From Hymenobacter glacieicola (GTDB taxonomy: Bacteria; Bacteroidota; Bacteroidia; Cytophagales; Hymenobacteraceae), in NCBI RefSeq assembly GCF_014640315.1, contig NZ_BMGS01000012.1:46376-110375 (forward strand): a stretch of DNA of 64,000 nt. Direction: 5' to 3'. The translations under genes were made by a program, and so were the position numbers. Positions 1 to 8,625 of this stretch are shown one piece after another. Within the stretch, counting starts at the first letter, position 1, and the number at the start of each line of letters is the position of its first letter. A model generated the notes under the pieces. The model was not told the origin of the DNA. It ran no database searches and worked only from the letters and a program-made list of their open reading frames with translations.

Positions 1-228
1 TTCGGCCCCATGCCCGCCCTGATGGCCGTGGCCGAGTTCGTGACCAAAGTGCACGCTGTATGCGTATGCTGCGGTGAAATAGCCTCTTACTCCTTCCGCG
101 TGACGGCTTCGGAAAGCAAGATCCTGCTCGGCGAAACCGATGCCTACGAAGCCCGCTGCCGCCACTGCTTTCAGGAAGGCATGCGCGAAAAAGCAACCGA
201 GCCGAGCAGTCAGGCGGAGGCGCGCTAA
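1..228 (+). CDS. tdk: Thymidine kinase, C-terminal part (5' end outside window)
   Basis: The reading frame is open from base 1 and ends at a TAA at 226-228, so only the last 75 codons are present. Thymidine kinase phosphorylates thymidine to dTMP in the salvage pathway. The visible part has the family's ending: the FGPMP stretch, the AEFVTKVHAVC segment that binds the nucleoside, and the zinc-site cysteines as a CVCCG pair followed about 30 residues later by CRHC. The EARCRHCF ending is typical of type II (TK1-like) bacterial enzymes. The ATP-binding half lies upstream of the window. A separate start at the internal ATG (base 10) would make no functional protein. Next to it, on the same strand, are porZ and recO. 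Confidence 0.93.
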   Translation, partial: FGPMPALMAVAEFVTKVHAVCVCCGEIASYSFRVTASESKILLGETDAYEARCRHCFQEGMREKATEPSSQAEAR

Positions 229-347
229 CCGCGGGGGCCGACTCAGAACCAGTCCCGAGGCGGCCCGCCCTACTCGGCAGCACTAAAGCCCCGCTGGCGG
301 CGTTATCTTGCCACTGCATCTTGTAGTAGTGCCGTACGTATCTGCCG

Positions 348-2717
348 ATGACTCTAGTGTTACGCCTGCGCCGGGGGGCTACCCTCGCGGCTTTCTTCCT
401 GACCGTTTCTGCTTCCGAGGTTCGTGCCCAGTCCACGGCCGGCTACGGCGACTGGCAGCTCCATTTGCCCACCAACCGGGCCAAGGCCCTGGCCGAAGTA
501 GGCGACCGGGTGTACGTGGCGGCCGAAGACGCCTTCTTCTACTTCGATAAAGGCCTGAACACTACCCAGCTCCTGTCGCGCCGCGACGGTTTGCACGACG
601 TGGGCGTGAACACGCTGGCCTACGACTCCGTCAGTCAGCAGGTAGTGGTGGCCTACCGCAACACGAACCTGGATATTCTGCGCCTGAAGGACGGGGCCAT
701 CCTGAACCTGACGGATATTCTGCGCAAGGAAATTAGCGGCACCAAAACCATCAACCACATTCACGTGGCGGGCAGAATGGCCTATCTGTCGTGTAGCTTC
801 GGCATTGTAGCGCTGGACCTGACCCGCCTTGAAATCCGGGATTCGTACACCAATATTGGGCCGGGCGGTACGGTAGTGCGGGTGTATGCCACGGCCGTGG
901 CCGGCAATCAGCTGTTCGCCGCAACTTCCAATGGGCTGATGCGCGCCCCGCTTGCCGGCAACCTGCTCGACTACCGCGCCTGGACTACCGACCTGCCTAA
1001 CCGTGGCGGCGACTCCTTCCGCACAGTGGCGGTGCAGAGCGGGCAGGTTTTCGCCGGCAGCATCGGCGACCAGCTCTACCGCTACAATCCGGCTACCCCC
1101 GCTACGGGCTGGCAACCCGTGGCCCCTTCCCTGCGGGGCGCGGAGTTCCGGCAGCTGACTGCCTCGCGGGCCGGCCTGCTCGTGACTGATAACACCAAGG
1201 TATCGGTGCTGAACCCGGCTACTGGCGCGGTAACGGCCACGCTGCGGCCCGCCCTGCTGCGCGACCCGCGCGCCGCCCTCCGTACCCGGGAGGGCGCCTA
1301 CTTCCTGGCTGATTTCGCCAGTGGCCTGCTGAAAACCACGGACGGACAGCAGGCGCAGCAGTTTATTACCAATGCTCCGGCCCAAGCCCAAGCCTACAGC
1401 GTCCTAGCCGACGCCCGCAGCAATACGGTGGACATCTTCAGCGGGGGCTACTCCGACCGGTACCTGCAGCGCGACTACCGCCGCGGGTTTTTTGAGTATA
1501 AAAACGGGCAGTGGACTACCATTGATACGGTGAACCTGCCTTCAACCACGTTTCCCAATCCCGTCTATCCCAACCCCAAAGACTTGTCGCGCGGTACTCG
1601 CACTCCCGACGGCACGCTGTACATCGCCAGCTACGGCAACGGACTGTTGGAATGGAAGGGGCCCGGCAAGTTTCGTCTGTTCAACCCCACCTCCGGCTTG
1701 CCTAACCCGCTGCGTAGCGCCATCAGTGACCCTAACTACACCCGCGTAACGGATGTAACTACTGACGCTGAAGGCAAGGTATGGGTAGTCAATAGGCACC
1801 AGGTAGCAGGCCAGTCAGGCTTGTTTGTCTTTGATCCGGTAGCTTCTGCCTGGACGATTGTGCCCTACTTCGGGGGCAGTGAAAACCTGGAGCGCCTCGT
1901 GCTAGACGACGCCGGCAACGCGTGGGTATCGAGGGCACGGGCTCCCATTGGTACGACGCTGGGGCTTAACGTGCTCAACCCGACCACTCGGGAAAACCGC
2001 TACTTTGGGGTCAGCGACGGCCTACCCGACGGGGAAATTTACGACTTGGTGAAAGACCGCCAGGGCTACATTTGGGCCGCTACCCTGAAGGGGCCGGCCG
2101 TATTCAGCGACCTGGGCGGCATCTTCAACTCAGCGGAGCCGTTGGGGTTTACCACACCCATCGTGCAGCGTGGCGAAGGCACTGGCTTTGCCGCGCTGCG
2201 GGACGAAGCAATTCGCGCTATTGCCGTGGACGGGGGCAACCGCAAGTGGTTTGCCACCGACCGGGGCCTGTGGCTTTTCAACGAAGATGGCAACGAGGCC
2301 CTGGCCCACTTCACCACCGCAAACAGCCCCCTGCCGTCTGACCGGATTGTGGACGTGGAAGTCAATGACAAAACCGGTGAGGTGTTCGTGGTAACCGATG
2401 CCGGGGTGGTGTCTTACCGCGGGGGCGCTACCGTCACGGAAGGCAAGCCCAGCTGCGCCAGCGTGTCGCCAAACCCCGTTCGCACGGACTTTACGGGGCA
2501 GGTAGGCATTTCCGGGCTGTCCAACAACGCCTCGGTCAAAATCACGGATGTGGCGGGCCGGCTTGTTTACCAGACGCGCGCCAATGGTGGCACTGTTACC
2601 TGGAACCTGGCCGATTACAACGGCCGCCGGGTGCAGTCGGGCGTGTACCTGGTGCTGTCTTCGGATGCTGATGGCAAGAATGGCTGCGTCAGCAAAGTGG
2701 CCGTAGTGGAACGCTAA
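348..2717 (+). CDS. porZ: PorZ-like type IX secretion system protein
   Basis: A 789-residue exported protein with an N-terminal signal peptide ending near 'VRAQS'. Most of the chain is two beta-propellers built from repeats like those of two-component regulator propeller proteins (for example 'DAEGKVWVVN' and 'GNRKWFATDRGLWLF'). The last ~85 residues form a type A T9SS C-terminal domain ('SVSPNPV' start, 'GVYLV' near the end). This length and order match PorZ of Porphyromonas, a surface protein that delivers anionic lipopolysaccharide to the PorU sortase during attachment of T9SS cargo. The neighbour recO on the same strand fits a short unit. Start: ATG at 348 gives the signal peptide directly. 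It could be another propeller protein, but the size and CTD favour PorZ. Confidence 0.82.
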   Translation: MTLVLRLRRGATLAAFFLTVSASEVRAQSTAGYGDWQLHLPTNRAKALAEVGDRVYVAAEDAFFYFDKGLNTTQLLSRRDGLHDVGVNTLAYDSVSQQVVVAYRNTNLDILRLKDGAILNLTDILRKEISGTKTINHIHVAGRMAYLSCSFGIVALDLTRLEIRDSYTNIGPGGTVVRVYATAVAGNQLFAATSNGLMRAPLAGNLLDYRAWTTDLPNRGGDSFRTVAVQSGQVFAGSIGDQLYRYNPATPATGWQPVAPSLRGAEFRQLTASRAGLLVTDNTKVSVLNPATGAVTATLRPALLRDPRAALRTREGAYFLADFASGLLKTTDGQQAQQFITNAPAQAQAYSVLADARSNTVDIFSGGYSDRYLQRDYRRGFFEYKNGQWTTIDTVNLPSTTFPNPVYPNPKDLSRGTRTPDGTLYIASYGNGLLEWKGPGKFRLFNPTSGLPNPLRSAISDPNYTRVTDVTTDAEGKVWVVNRHQVAGQSGLFVFDPVASAWTIVPYFGGSENLERLVLDDAGNAWVSRARAPIGTTLGLNVLNPTTRENRYFGVSDGLPDGEIYDLVKDRQGYIWAATLKGPAVFSDLGGIFNSAEPLGFTTPIVQRGEGTGFAALRDEAIRAIAVDGGNRKWFATDRGLWLFNEDGNEALAHFTTANSPLPSDRIVDVEVNDKTGEVFVVTDAGVVSYRGGATVTEGKPSCASVSPNPVRTDFTGQVGISGLSNNASVKITDVAGRLVYQTRANGGTVTWNLADYNGRRVQSGVYLVLSSDADGKNGCVSKVAVVER

Positions 2718-2899
2718 AGCTGAATTCCGCCTGAATTTTGCTGCGCAGTACGGAGCCAATCCGGCCTTGCTGGTTGTTCTACCTTATCAGAGCCGAACTT
2801 CGGTAGCCCGCCGGTGCTTCGCTACAATGCTGCGGCCCTGCGCTATGGGCTGCCTCTACCCGGCAGGTCGGTTCATCATTCACCAGTAGCCCTTACTTC

Positions 2900-3622
2900 A
2901 TGCTTATCAAAACCCGTGGTATCGTTCTGAGTTACATGCGCTACCGCGAAACCAGCATCATTGCGCGCATTTACACGGAGCAGTTGGGGCTGCAGAGCTA
3001 CGTTGTGAACGGGGTGCGCAAGGCCAAGCCTCCGGGCCGCATTGCCTTGTTTCAGCCCTTCACGCCGTTGGAGCTGGTAGCCTACACCTCCCGTAGCGGG
3101 GGCCTCACCCGCCTTTCCGAGTACCGCTGCGCCGAGCCGTTCCGCACGTTGCCCTACGACGTGCGCAAAAGCAGCATTGCTTTGTTTCTGGCGGAAATTA
3201 CGGGTCGGGTGCTGCAGGAAGAGGAAAAGAACGAGCCGCTGTTTACGTTTCTGCACGACTCCATTCTGGCCTTCGACCGGCAGGAGGAGGGGTTTGAGAA
3301 CTTTGCCCTAGTGTTTCTGCTGGGGCTCAGCCACTACCTAGGCTTCGGCCCCGAAAACGGCGAGCAGATTACTTCTCAGGTGGCCTTTGCCTCCGAGGTG
3401 CCGGGCGGCGCGGTTAGCTCCAGCGCCACGGCCATGCGTTTCCAGGAATTCGAGGAGCACTTCGACGCCCTGCTCCGTACGCCTGCCACTGCCGCCATTC
3501 CCAACGGGCGCGTGCGCCGGGAGCTGCTGGGCGTACTGATTCGCTACTACCAACTCCACGTAGAGCACCTAGGCGACATCCGTTCCTTGGCCGTCCTCTC
3601 GGAGGTACTGGCCGAGCTGTAA
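2900..3622 (+). CDS. recO: DNA repair protein RecO
   Basis: A 240-residue protein of the RecO family. RecO works with RecR (and RecF) to load RecA onto SSB-coated single-stranded DNA and anneals strands in gap repair. The N-terminal ~80 residues form the OB fold, with the typical opening 'MLIKTRGIVLSYMRYRETS' and then 'LGLQSYVVNGVRKAK'. The rest is the helical domain; no four-cysteine zinc motif is present, which is usual in Bacteroidota. It sits 182 bases after porZ and is followed by a strong hairpin terminator at 3644-3696. Confidence 0.93.
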   Translation: MLIKTRGIVLSYMRYRETSIIARIYTEQLGLQSYVVNGVRKAKPPGRIALFQPFTPLELVAYTSRSGGLTRLSEYRCAEPFRTLPYDVRKSSIALFLAEITGRVLQEEEKNEPLFTFLHDSILAFDRQEEGFENFALVFLLGLSHYLGFGPENGEQITSQVAFASEVPGGAVSSSATAMRFQEFEEHFDALLRTPATAAIPNGRVRRELLGVLIRYYQLHVEHLGDIRSLAVLSEVLAEL

Positions 3623-3643
3623 GCGGGTACGCCAACGAAATAG

Positions 3644-3696
3644 GCTTAAACAAACGGGTCCGACTCAGCAGTTGAGTCGGGCCTGTTTGTTTAAGC
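3644..3696. terminator. Bidirectional terminator between recO and the FKBP cluster
   Basis: A near-perfect 24-base inverted repeat (3644-3667 with 3673-3696, 5-base loop). A-rich and T-rich ends on both sides allow it to stop recO from the left and the last FKBP gene from the right. Confidence 0.85.
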
Positions 3697-3721
3697 GAGA
3701 CGGACAAGGGTCAACGGCCGT

Positions 3722-4693
3722 TTACTTGACGCCTACCAACTCCACATTAAAGCGCAGCACCGCATTCGGGGGAATGTCGCTGCCGGCGCCGCGCGGACCG
3801 TAGGCCAGGCCAGAGGGAATCAGCAGAATGGCTTTGCTACCCTTGTTGAGCACGGCAATGCCCTGGTCCCAGCCGGGAATTACCTGGCCCGTGCCCAGGG
3901 GAAACTCGATGGGCTTGTTTCCATTCCGCTCCGAAGAATCAAAAACTTTCCCGTTGAGCAAGAGACCTTTGTACAGCACCGAAACCGTTTGTCCCTTCTT
4001 GGGCTTGAGGCCGGTGCCAGCCTTGGTCACGACGTAGTACACCCCACCCGGGGTTTTCAGCGCCTTTAGCTTGTTTTGCTTGAGGTAGGCCAAAATGCGG
4101 GCATCGTCCTTGAGTTTCTGCTGGGCGGCCTGCTTTTTAGCTTGTTCCTGAGCCAGCTGCATCTGCTGCTGCATTTCCTGCATGGCTTCGGCCTCCGTCT
4201 GTACTTTTTCCGCCTTGGCTAGCACTGTAAGCGTTGAGCCGGCCCGGCGAACAAACGGCGGCACCGGCTGGCGAAACGACTTGGCAAACACCGTATCCAC
4301 GTTCAGGCGGAACACACCCGAGTCGCCGGGCTGCAGCAAGGACAGGGCTTCCTCCACGCCGCCGGCCTGCCCGCGCCGTATCGTGTCCAGGGGCACGCGC
4401 ACGGGCTTGCCGCCGCCCTGCCGCCGGGAGTGCATCAGCACCGAGTCCGTAGCCGTGCGGAACTCCAGATGCAAGCTCATGATGCGGCCCACGCGGGCGG
4501 CGTAGGCGGGGTCGCCGGTGGCGGGCAGGGCTGGGCGCAGCACGTACCGCCCATTTTCGCGGCGGTAAATTCGGTACTCCAGGCCGGAGCGCAGCTTGTT
4601 GAAGGGCGCGGGCTCACCCTGAAAGCTCATCAGACCAGCCACCAGCAGGACGGCAGGCGCAAGCAGGCGCCAGCGGGACAAAGGAAGTTGCAT
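3722..4693 (-). CDS. FKBP-type peptidyl-prolyl isomerase, exported, two-domain
   Basis: A 323-residue protein with a signal peptide (hydrophobic 'LLAPAVLLVAGLMSF') but no lipobox cysteine. Residues ~35-165 form a domain shared with the FKBP gene at 7529-8578 (both have 'RVGxIMxLHxEYRTAxDS' and 'FAKSFRQPVPPF'); it looks like a degenerate FKBP domain. A charged, Gln/Lys-rich coiled segment (~165-200) leads to a complete C-terminal FKBP domain with the active-site residues Tyr, Phe-Asp (VFDSS), Val-Ile (GQVIPGW), Tyr (LAYG) and Phe (LRFNVEL). The likely role is catalysis of prolyl cis-trans isomerisation and chaperoning of proteins in the periplasm. It is the last gene of the cluster before a terminator. 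Confidence 0.88.
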   Translation of the reverse strand: MQLPLSRWRLLAPAVLLVAGLMSFQGEPAPFNKLRSGLEYRIYRRENGRYVLRPALPATGDPAYAARVGRIMSLHLEFRTATDSVLMHSRRQGGGKPVRVPLDTIRRGQAGGVEEALSLLQPGDSGVFRLNVDTVFAKSFRQPVPPFVRRAGSTLTVLAKAEKVQTEAEAMQEMQQQMQLAQEQAKKQAAQQKLKDDARILAYLKQNKLKALKTPGGVYYVVTKAGTGLKPKKGQTVSVLYKGLLLNGKVFDSSERNGNKPIEFPLGTGQVIPGWDQGIAVLNKGSKAILLIPSGLAYGPRGAGSDIPPNAVLRFNVELVGVK

Positions 4694-4797
4694 ACAAGTG
4701 AAAAGGATTCAGTGGCCTCAAGATACGGGCTGGCCCGCAAGTCAGGGCCGGGTTAGGTAGCCGCATCAAGAGCCGCCTTCGGTTTATCTAAACCAAA

Positions 4798-4826
4798 CGG
4801 CCCACCAGTGTGCTACTAGTGGGCCG
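4798..4826 (-). terminator. Probable terminator after the 4832-5311 FKBP gene
   Basis: A 12-base stem with one mismatch (4798-4809 with 4815-4826), GC-rich, followed on the minus strand by a short T-rich stretch. It separates the 159-residue FKBP gene from the two-domain FKBP gene downstream. Confidence 0.55.
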
Positions 4827-4831
4827 CTTGT

Positions 4832-5311
4832 TTACTTTATTTTCAACACTTCCAGCTCGAACACCAGGTCTGCGTTGGGCGGAATCAGGTAGCGCTGCTC
4901 GTTGTCCGGGTCTTGGCGGCCTTCCGAGCCGTAGCCCAGCGCCGCCGGAATCCAGACCCGGGCCCGGCTGCCCTGGGGTAGTAGCAGCAACACTTCGTCC
5001 CAGCCTGGTACCACTTCCCCGCGACCGGCCCGCACTTTCAACGGCCCGCCTTGCTTCACGGAGGCATCGAAAATATGCCCATCCGTCAGAAAGCCCGTGT
5101 AGTGTACGGTTACTTTCTCGCCGGCGCGGGCCGTAGGGCCACTGCCCGGCTGCCGAATCAGGTAGCGCAGCCCCGAAGAGGTAGTAACAGCCCGGGCCAG
5201 CAAGCTGTCAGTGGTGGTGGGCACGGCAACGGGTAGTACCTGCTGCGCCTGCGCCCAAAAGGGCAAAGCACTCAGAAGCAAGCTTATAATGCCAAGGTAC
5301 GGGTGCCGCAT
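4832..5311 (-). CDS. FKBP-type peptidyl-prolyl isomerase, small exported
   Basis: A 159-residue protein: signal peptide ('ISLLLSALPFWAQAQQ'), a short linker and a single FKBP domain. The substrate-pocket residues are present: Tyr in 'TVHYTGFL', Phe-Asp in 'IFDASV', Val-Val in 'GEVVPGWDE', Tyr in 'LGYGSE' and Phe in 'LVFELEVL'. It should isomerise Xaa-Pro bonds in the periplasm. The start codon lies only 12 bases after the stop of the gene at 5324, so the two are very probably co-transcribed. The domain is more diverged from the other cluster members than they are from each other. Confidence 0.88.
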   Translation of the reverse strand: MRHPYLGIISLLLSALPFWAQAQQVLPVAVPTTTDSLLARAVTTSSGLRYLIRQPGSGPTARAGEKVTVHYTGFLTDGHIFDASVKQGGPLKVRAGRGEVVPGWDEVLLLLPQGSRARVWIPAALGYGSEGRQDPDNEQRYLIPPNADLVFELEVLKIK

Positions 5312-5323
5312 AGAAGTTGCTGG

Positions 5324-5869
5324 TTACTGAACGTCAAGGATCTCAAGGTCGAAAAGCAGGGGCGTATTCGGGAAAATGGCGGCCGAGCCATTCGCGCCAT
5401 AGGCCAGATATGACGGAATTAGCAGCAGCTTCCGGTCGCCCTTGCGCATTTGCAAGGTGGCCGTGTTCCAGCCCGGAATAACTCCTCCAGCCTGCCCGTT
5501 AACGAAGCCAAAGCAGCCGCAGGCGGTTCGGTTATTACTGGAGGCGTCAAACACCTGCCCGTCATTATTGGCACCAATAAACTTGCCGATGTATTTGGTG
5601 TTCACCTTGTTGCCAGCCTTAATCAGCGGGTTGCTGGTTGGCCCATCGACCACTGGTACTAAGTAAATTCCCGAAGGTAGGCGGGAGTAGTTGGTGATGT
5701 TGTGCCGGGTGAGATAGGCCTGAATCGTGGCGTCGTCAGCTTTTCTCTGGTCTTCTTCCAGTTGGCGGGCCTGCTTGATATAGTCAGGCTCGGTGTTGCA
5801 ACTGGTGAGGGCCGGCACAGTAACGAGCGGCAAAGCCAATAAGGAGAGGGCCAGCGCAAACTTCTTCAT
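5324..5869 (-). CDS. FKBP-type peptidyl-prolyl isomerase lipoprotein
   Basis: A 181-residue protein starting MKKFAL; a lipoprotein signal peptide ends in the lipobox 'ALTSC'. The mature part begins with a short helical segment ('DYIKQARQLEEDQRKADD') and then an FKBP domain with Tyr (TKYIG), Phe-Asp (QVFDAS), Val-Ile (GGVIPGW), Tyr (LAYGAN) and Phe (LLFDLEI). An insertion after the Phe-Asp pair carries two close cysteines ('TACGCF'), not seen in its neighbours. The start at the ATG (5869) is preferred over an in-frame TTG four codons upstream. It is an envelope prolyl isomerase of the GldI type by architecture, but identity with GldI is not shown. Confidence 0.87.
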   Translation of the reverse strand: MKKFALALSLLALPLVTVPALTSCNTEPDYIKQARQLEEDQRKADDATIQAYLTRHNITNYSRLPSGIYLVPVVDGPTSNPLIKAGNKVNTKYIGKFIGANNDGQVFDASSNNRTACGCFGFVNGQAGGVIPGWNTATLQMRKGDRKLLLIPSYLAYGANGSAAIFPNTPLLFDLEILDVQ

Positions 5870-5914
5870 GGGAAAACGCAAAAGGTAACGAACTACTGTT
5901 TGTTTTGTCTTAAT

Positions 5915-6820
5915 TTACTTGATATCAGCCAGTTCTACGTCGAAGCGCAGGATGGAATTCGCCGGGATTGTGCTGACGGCTCTGTTCCCGTAGGCCAAAT
6001 TCGAGGGCAGCAGCAGAATGGCCTTGCTGCCCTTGTTTAACAGGGTAAACCCTTCATCCCAGCCGGCTATTACCTGCCCATTGCCGACCACAAACGAAAA
6101 CGGGCTAGCAGCTGAGGTATTGCTGTCAAACACTTTGCCGTCTAAAGTAGTGCCCGTGTAACGGGCTGCGGCCGTTTGCCCTTTCTTGGCATTGGCGCCA
6201 GTGCCGGGCTGGGTAATGGCCACGTACAGGCCCGAAGGCTGGCGCTGAAAACCCGTAAGCTTTTTGTCAGCAATGTACTTCTGAATGGTGGCCTCGTCGC
6301 GGGCGGCGTAGTCGATAGAGGCGGCAACATCCACGACTTCCACATCAAAACGCAGGACCGTGTTGGGCGGAATCGGGCCAGCACCAACCTCGCGGTAGGC
6401 CAGGGCCGAAGGAACCAGGAAAGTAGCTTTAGCTCCTTTGTTAAGCAGGGTGAAGCCCTCTTCCCAAGCCGGAATCATGATATTTTGGCCCAAGGGAAAA
6501 TCCAGCAGGTTGTAGGAGTTGGTGTTGCTGTCGAACACATTTCCGTTGAGGAAGCTGCCGCTGTACTTGGCCGATACTATTTGGTTTTTCTGAGCCGTCG
6601 GGCCGGTGCCGGGCTGGGTAATAGCCACATACAAGCCCGAGGCCTGGCGCTGAAAACCAGTCAACTTATTATCGGCAATGTACTTCTGAATGGTTGCTTC
6701 GTCGCGGGCGGCATAGTCGGTGTTGTCTTCCTTCTGACAAGCGCCTAGCAGCAGCGCAAACAAGCCCAGCAGTAGCAGAGGTAGCCGAGCCAACCGGGAG
6801 CGGAATAAAGCGGTGTTCAT
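5915..6820 (-). CDS. Tandem double-FKBP lipoprotein
   Basis: A 301-residue protein starting MNTALF, with the lipobox 'LLGAC'. It carries two full FKBP units, each opened by the same helical linker ('DYAARDEATIQKYIAD') and the phrase 'SGLYVAITQPGTG'. Unit 1 has an altered pocket ('IMIPAW' for the usual VIPGW); unit 2 is standard ('GQVIAGWDEG'). The two units and the single unit of the gene at 6924-7430 are close copies even at the DNA level, which points to recent unequal duplication. The role is prolyl isomerase or chaperone at the outer or inner membrane surface facing the periplasm. Confidence 0.88.
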   Translation of the reverse strand: MNTALFRSRLARLPLLLLGLFALLLGACQKEDNTDYAARDEATIQKYIADNKLTGFQRQASGLYVAITQPGTGPTAQKNQIVSAKYSGSFLNGNVFDSNTNSYNLLDFPLGQNIMIPAWEEGFTLLNKGAKATFLVPSALAYREVGAGPIPPNTVLRFDVEVVDVAASIDYAARDEATIQKYIADKKLTGFQRQPSGLYVAITQPGTGANAKKGQTAAARYTGTTLDGKVFDSNTSAASPFSFVVGNGQVIAGWDEGFTLLNKGSKAILLLPSNLAYGNRAVSTIPANSILRFDVELADIK

Positions 6821-6923
6821 CGTGTGATAGAGAAAGGAGGGGTGTTGCAACTACCAAGCAGAAACTGGTGCGGCAAAGTCGACCGGCACCCGGCCTACCT
6901 GCCCGTGGCAAGTTGTCTGGGCT

Positions 6924-7430
6924 TTACTTGATGTCGGTTACTTCTACATCAAAGCGCAGAATAGAGTGCGCCGGAATAGAGGGCCTTGCCTGGGCGGCGT
7001 ACGCCAGCTCAGACGGTATCAGCAGAATGGCTTTGCTACCCTTGTTGAGCAGGGCAAAACCCTGGTCCCAGCCCGCAATAACCTGCCCCTTGCCGAGGAC
7101 AAACGAAAACGAGCCCAGCGTATTCATATTGCTGTCGAACACATTCCCGTCGAGGGTGGTGCCCTTGTACTTGGCCGAAACCGTTTGGTCGGCTTTGGCA
7201 GTGGCCCCGGTGCCGGGCTGGGTAATGGCCACGTACAGGCCCGAAGGCTGGCGCTGAAACCAGGTGAGCTTGTTGTCGGCAATGTAGGCCTGAATGGCGG
7301 CCTCGTCGCGGGCGGCGTAGTCGGTGTTGTCTTCCTCCTCCTTCTGGCAAGCCGCCAGTAGCAGGGTAAACAGGCTGAGTAGCAGCAGGGGTAGGCGAGT
7401 TAATCGGGCGCGGAAAAAAGCGGTACGCAT
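6924..7430 (-). CDS. FKBP-type peptidyl-prolyl isomerase lipoprotein
   Basis: A 168-residue lipoprotein (start MRTAFF, lipobox 'LLAAC') with the linker 'DYAARDEAAIQAYIADNK' and one FKBP domain with all usual pocket residues (Tyr in 'SAKYKGT', Phe-Asp in 'VFDSN', Val-Ile in 'GQVIAGWDQ', Tyr in 'LAYAAQ', Phe in 'LRFDVEV'). It is nearly a single-domain version of its neighbour at 5915-6820 and is probably the parent or product of that duplication. It lies behind a strong terminator (7468-7506), so it probably has its own promoter and is not read through from nrnA. Confidence 0.87.
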   Translation of the reverse strand: MRTAFFRARLTRLPLLLLSLFTLLLAACQKEEEDNTDYAARDEAAIQAYIADNKLTWFQRQPSGLYVAITQPGTGATAKADQTVSAKYKGTTLDGNVFDSNMNTLGSFSFVLGKGQVIAGWDQGFALLNKGSKAILLIPSELAYAAQARPSIPAHSILRFDVEVTDIK

Positions 7431-7467
7431 ACGCAAAGGAGAGAAAGCAGTATAGTTAACAAGAGCA

Positions 7468-7506
7468 AAAAGCCCCCGACCCGGTTGCACCGGACCGGGG
7501 GCTTTT
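7468..7506 (-). terminator. Terminator after the nrnA-FKBP unit
   Basis: A 17-base GC-rich stem with one or two mismatches (7468-7484 with 7490-7506, 5-base loop). On the minus strand it is followed by T residues. It lies 22 bases after the stop of the FKBP gene at 7529. Confidence 0.85.
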
Positions 7507-7528
7507 CTGGGGGCGCTAACCAGCGGGA

Positions 7529-8578
7529 TTATTTACCCTGCTGCTGGCGCTGCATCTCTTCAATCTGACGCTGAATGTCGGCCGGGTTAGGCTGACCAGC
7601 GGGAGCGGCCGGCGCGTTTTTCACGTCTACCAGCTCCACGTCGAAGCGCAGGATAGCATCGGCGGGAATATTAGCGCCGGCACCACGCTGCCCGTAGGCC
7701 AGCGAGGACGGAATCAGCAGCACTGCCTTCGAGCCCTTGTTGAGCAGCGGAATGGCTTTGTCCCAGCCGGGAATGACCTGGCCTACCCCAATCGGGAATT
7801 CGATGGGCTTGCCCTGGTTGCCCTTGGCGGAGGAATCGAACTCCTTGCCATCGAGCAGGGTGCCTTTGTACTGCACTGACACCAGCTGGCCCTGCTTAGG
7901 CTTGGGGCCGGTGCCGGGCTGCGTTACGGCTACGTACACGCCTGAAGCATCCTTTTGGGCGCTTAGGTTGTTTTTCTTGATGTAGTCCTGCAGGGTTACG
8001 TCGTCCTTCTTAAGCTGGGTCTCGGCGTAGGCTTGCATTTTCTGCTGCTGCTCTACCTGCATCTTCTGCACGTCGGCCATGGCCTCGTCGCGAGTCTGGA
8101 CTTTGTCCACCTTCACGTACATGGTCATGGTGTTACCGGCTTTCTTCATGAAGGGCGGCACCGGCTGGCGGAACGACTTGGCGAAGATAGTGTCCACGTT
8201 GAAGCGGAACACGGCCGAGTCGCCGGGCTGCAACAGCGAAATAGCTTCCTCCAGACCGCCGCGCTGCTCCTTCCGCACCGAGTCCAGGGGCACCCGCACC
8301 GGGAAGCCCATTTGCTGCTTGCGCGAGTTAAACAGGATAGAATCCTTGGCCGTGCGATATTCCACGTGCAGAGCCATGATTTTGCCTACCCGGTCTTTGT
8401 AGGTAGGGTCACCTTCGGCGCTTACCTCACGGTCATCGTACTTGCCGTTGGTGCCTTTGAAAACTTTGTATTCAATCCCCGATTTCGTCTTGCTGAAATC
8501 ACCGCCTTTGTTGCAGGAGGCGAGGCCCAGGACGCCGGCAGCGAGGGCCAGGCTCAAAAGGTTGCGTTGAAGGAGCAT
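7529..8578 (-). CDS. FKBP-type peptidyl-prolyl isomerase lipoprotein, two-domain
   Basis: A 349-residue lipoprotein (start MLLQRN, lipobox 'GLASC'). The N-terminal half (~25-155) is a degenerate FKBP-like domain shared with the gene at 3722-4693. It is followed by a Gln/Lys-rich coiled region and then a canonical FKBP domain (Tyr 'VQYKGT', Phe-Asp 'EFDSS', Val-Ile 'GQVIPGWD', Tyr 'LAYGQR', Phe 'LRFDVEL'). A ~30-residue Ala/Pro/Gln-rich tail ends the chain. It lies 47 bases downstream of nrnA, on the same strand. A DHH phosphoesterase next to an FKBP lipoprotein recalls the gldI neighbourhood of gliding Bacteroidota, as far as I remember it; that link is an inference. Confidence 0.88.
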   Translation of the reverse strand: MLLQRNLLSLALAAGVLGLASCNKGGDFSKTKSGIEYKVFKGTNGKYDDREVSAEGDPTYKDRVGKIMALHVEYRTAKDSILFNSRKQQMGFPVRVPLDSVRKEQRGGLEEAISLLQPGDSAVFRFNVDTIFAKSFRQPVPPFMKKAGNTMTMYVKVDKVQTRDEAMADVQKMQVEQQQKMQAYAETQLKKDDVTLQDYIKKNNLSAQKDASGVYVAVTQPGTGPKPKQGQLVSVQYKGTLLDGKEFDSSAKGNQGKPIEFPIGVGQVIPGWDKAIPLLNKGSKAVLLIPSSLAYGQRGAGANIPADAILRFDVELVDVKNAPAAPAGQPNPADIQRQIEEMQRQQQGK

Positions 8579-8625
8579 GAAAGGGTTTAGCGTTAAAACG
8601 GAATGTGGGCCCAAGTTACACCGAA

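Noticed and set aside
360..1391. A 343-codon open frame on the minus strand opposite porZ
   Set aside because: It is the antisense shadow of a clear propeller gene in GC-rich DNA; no domain or start context.
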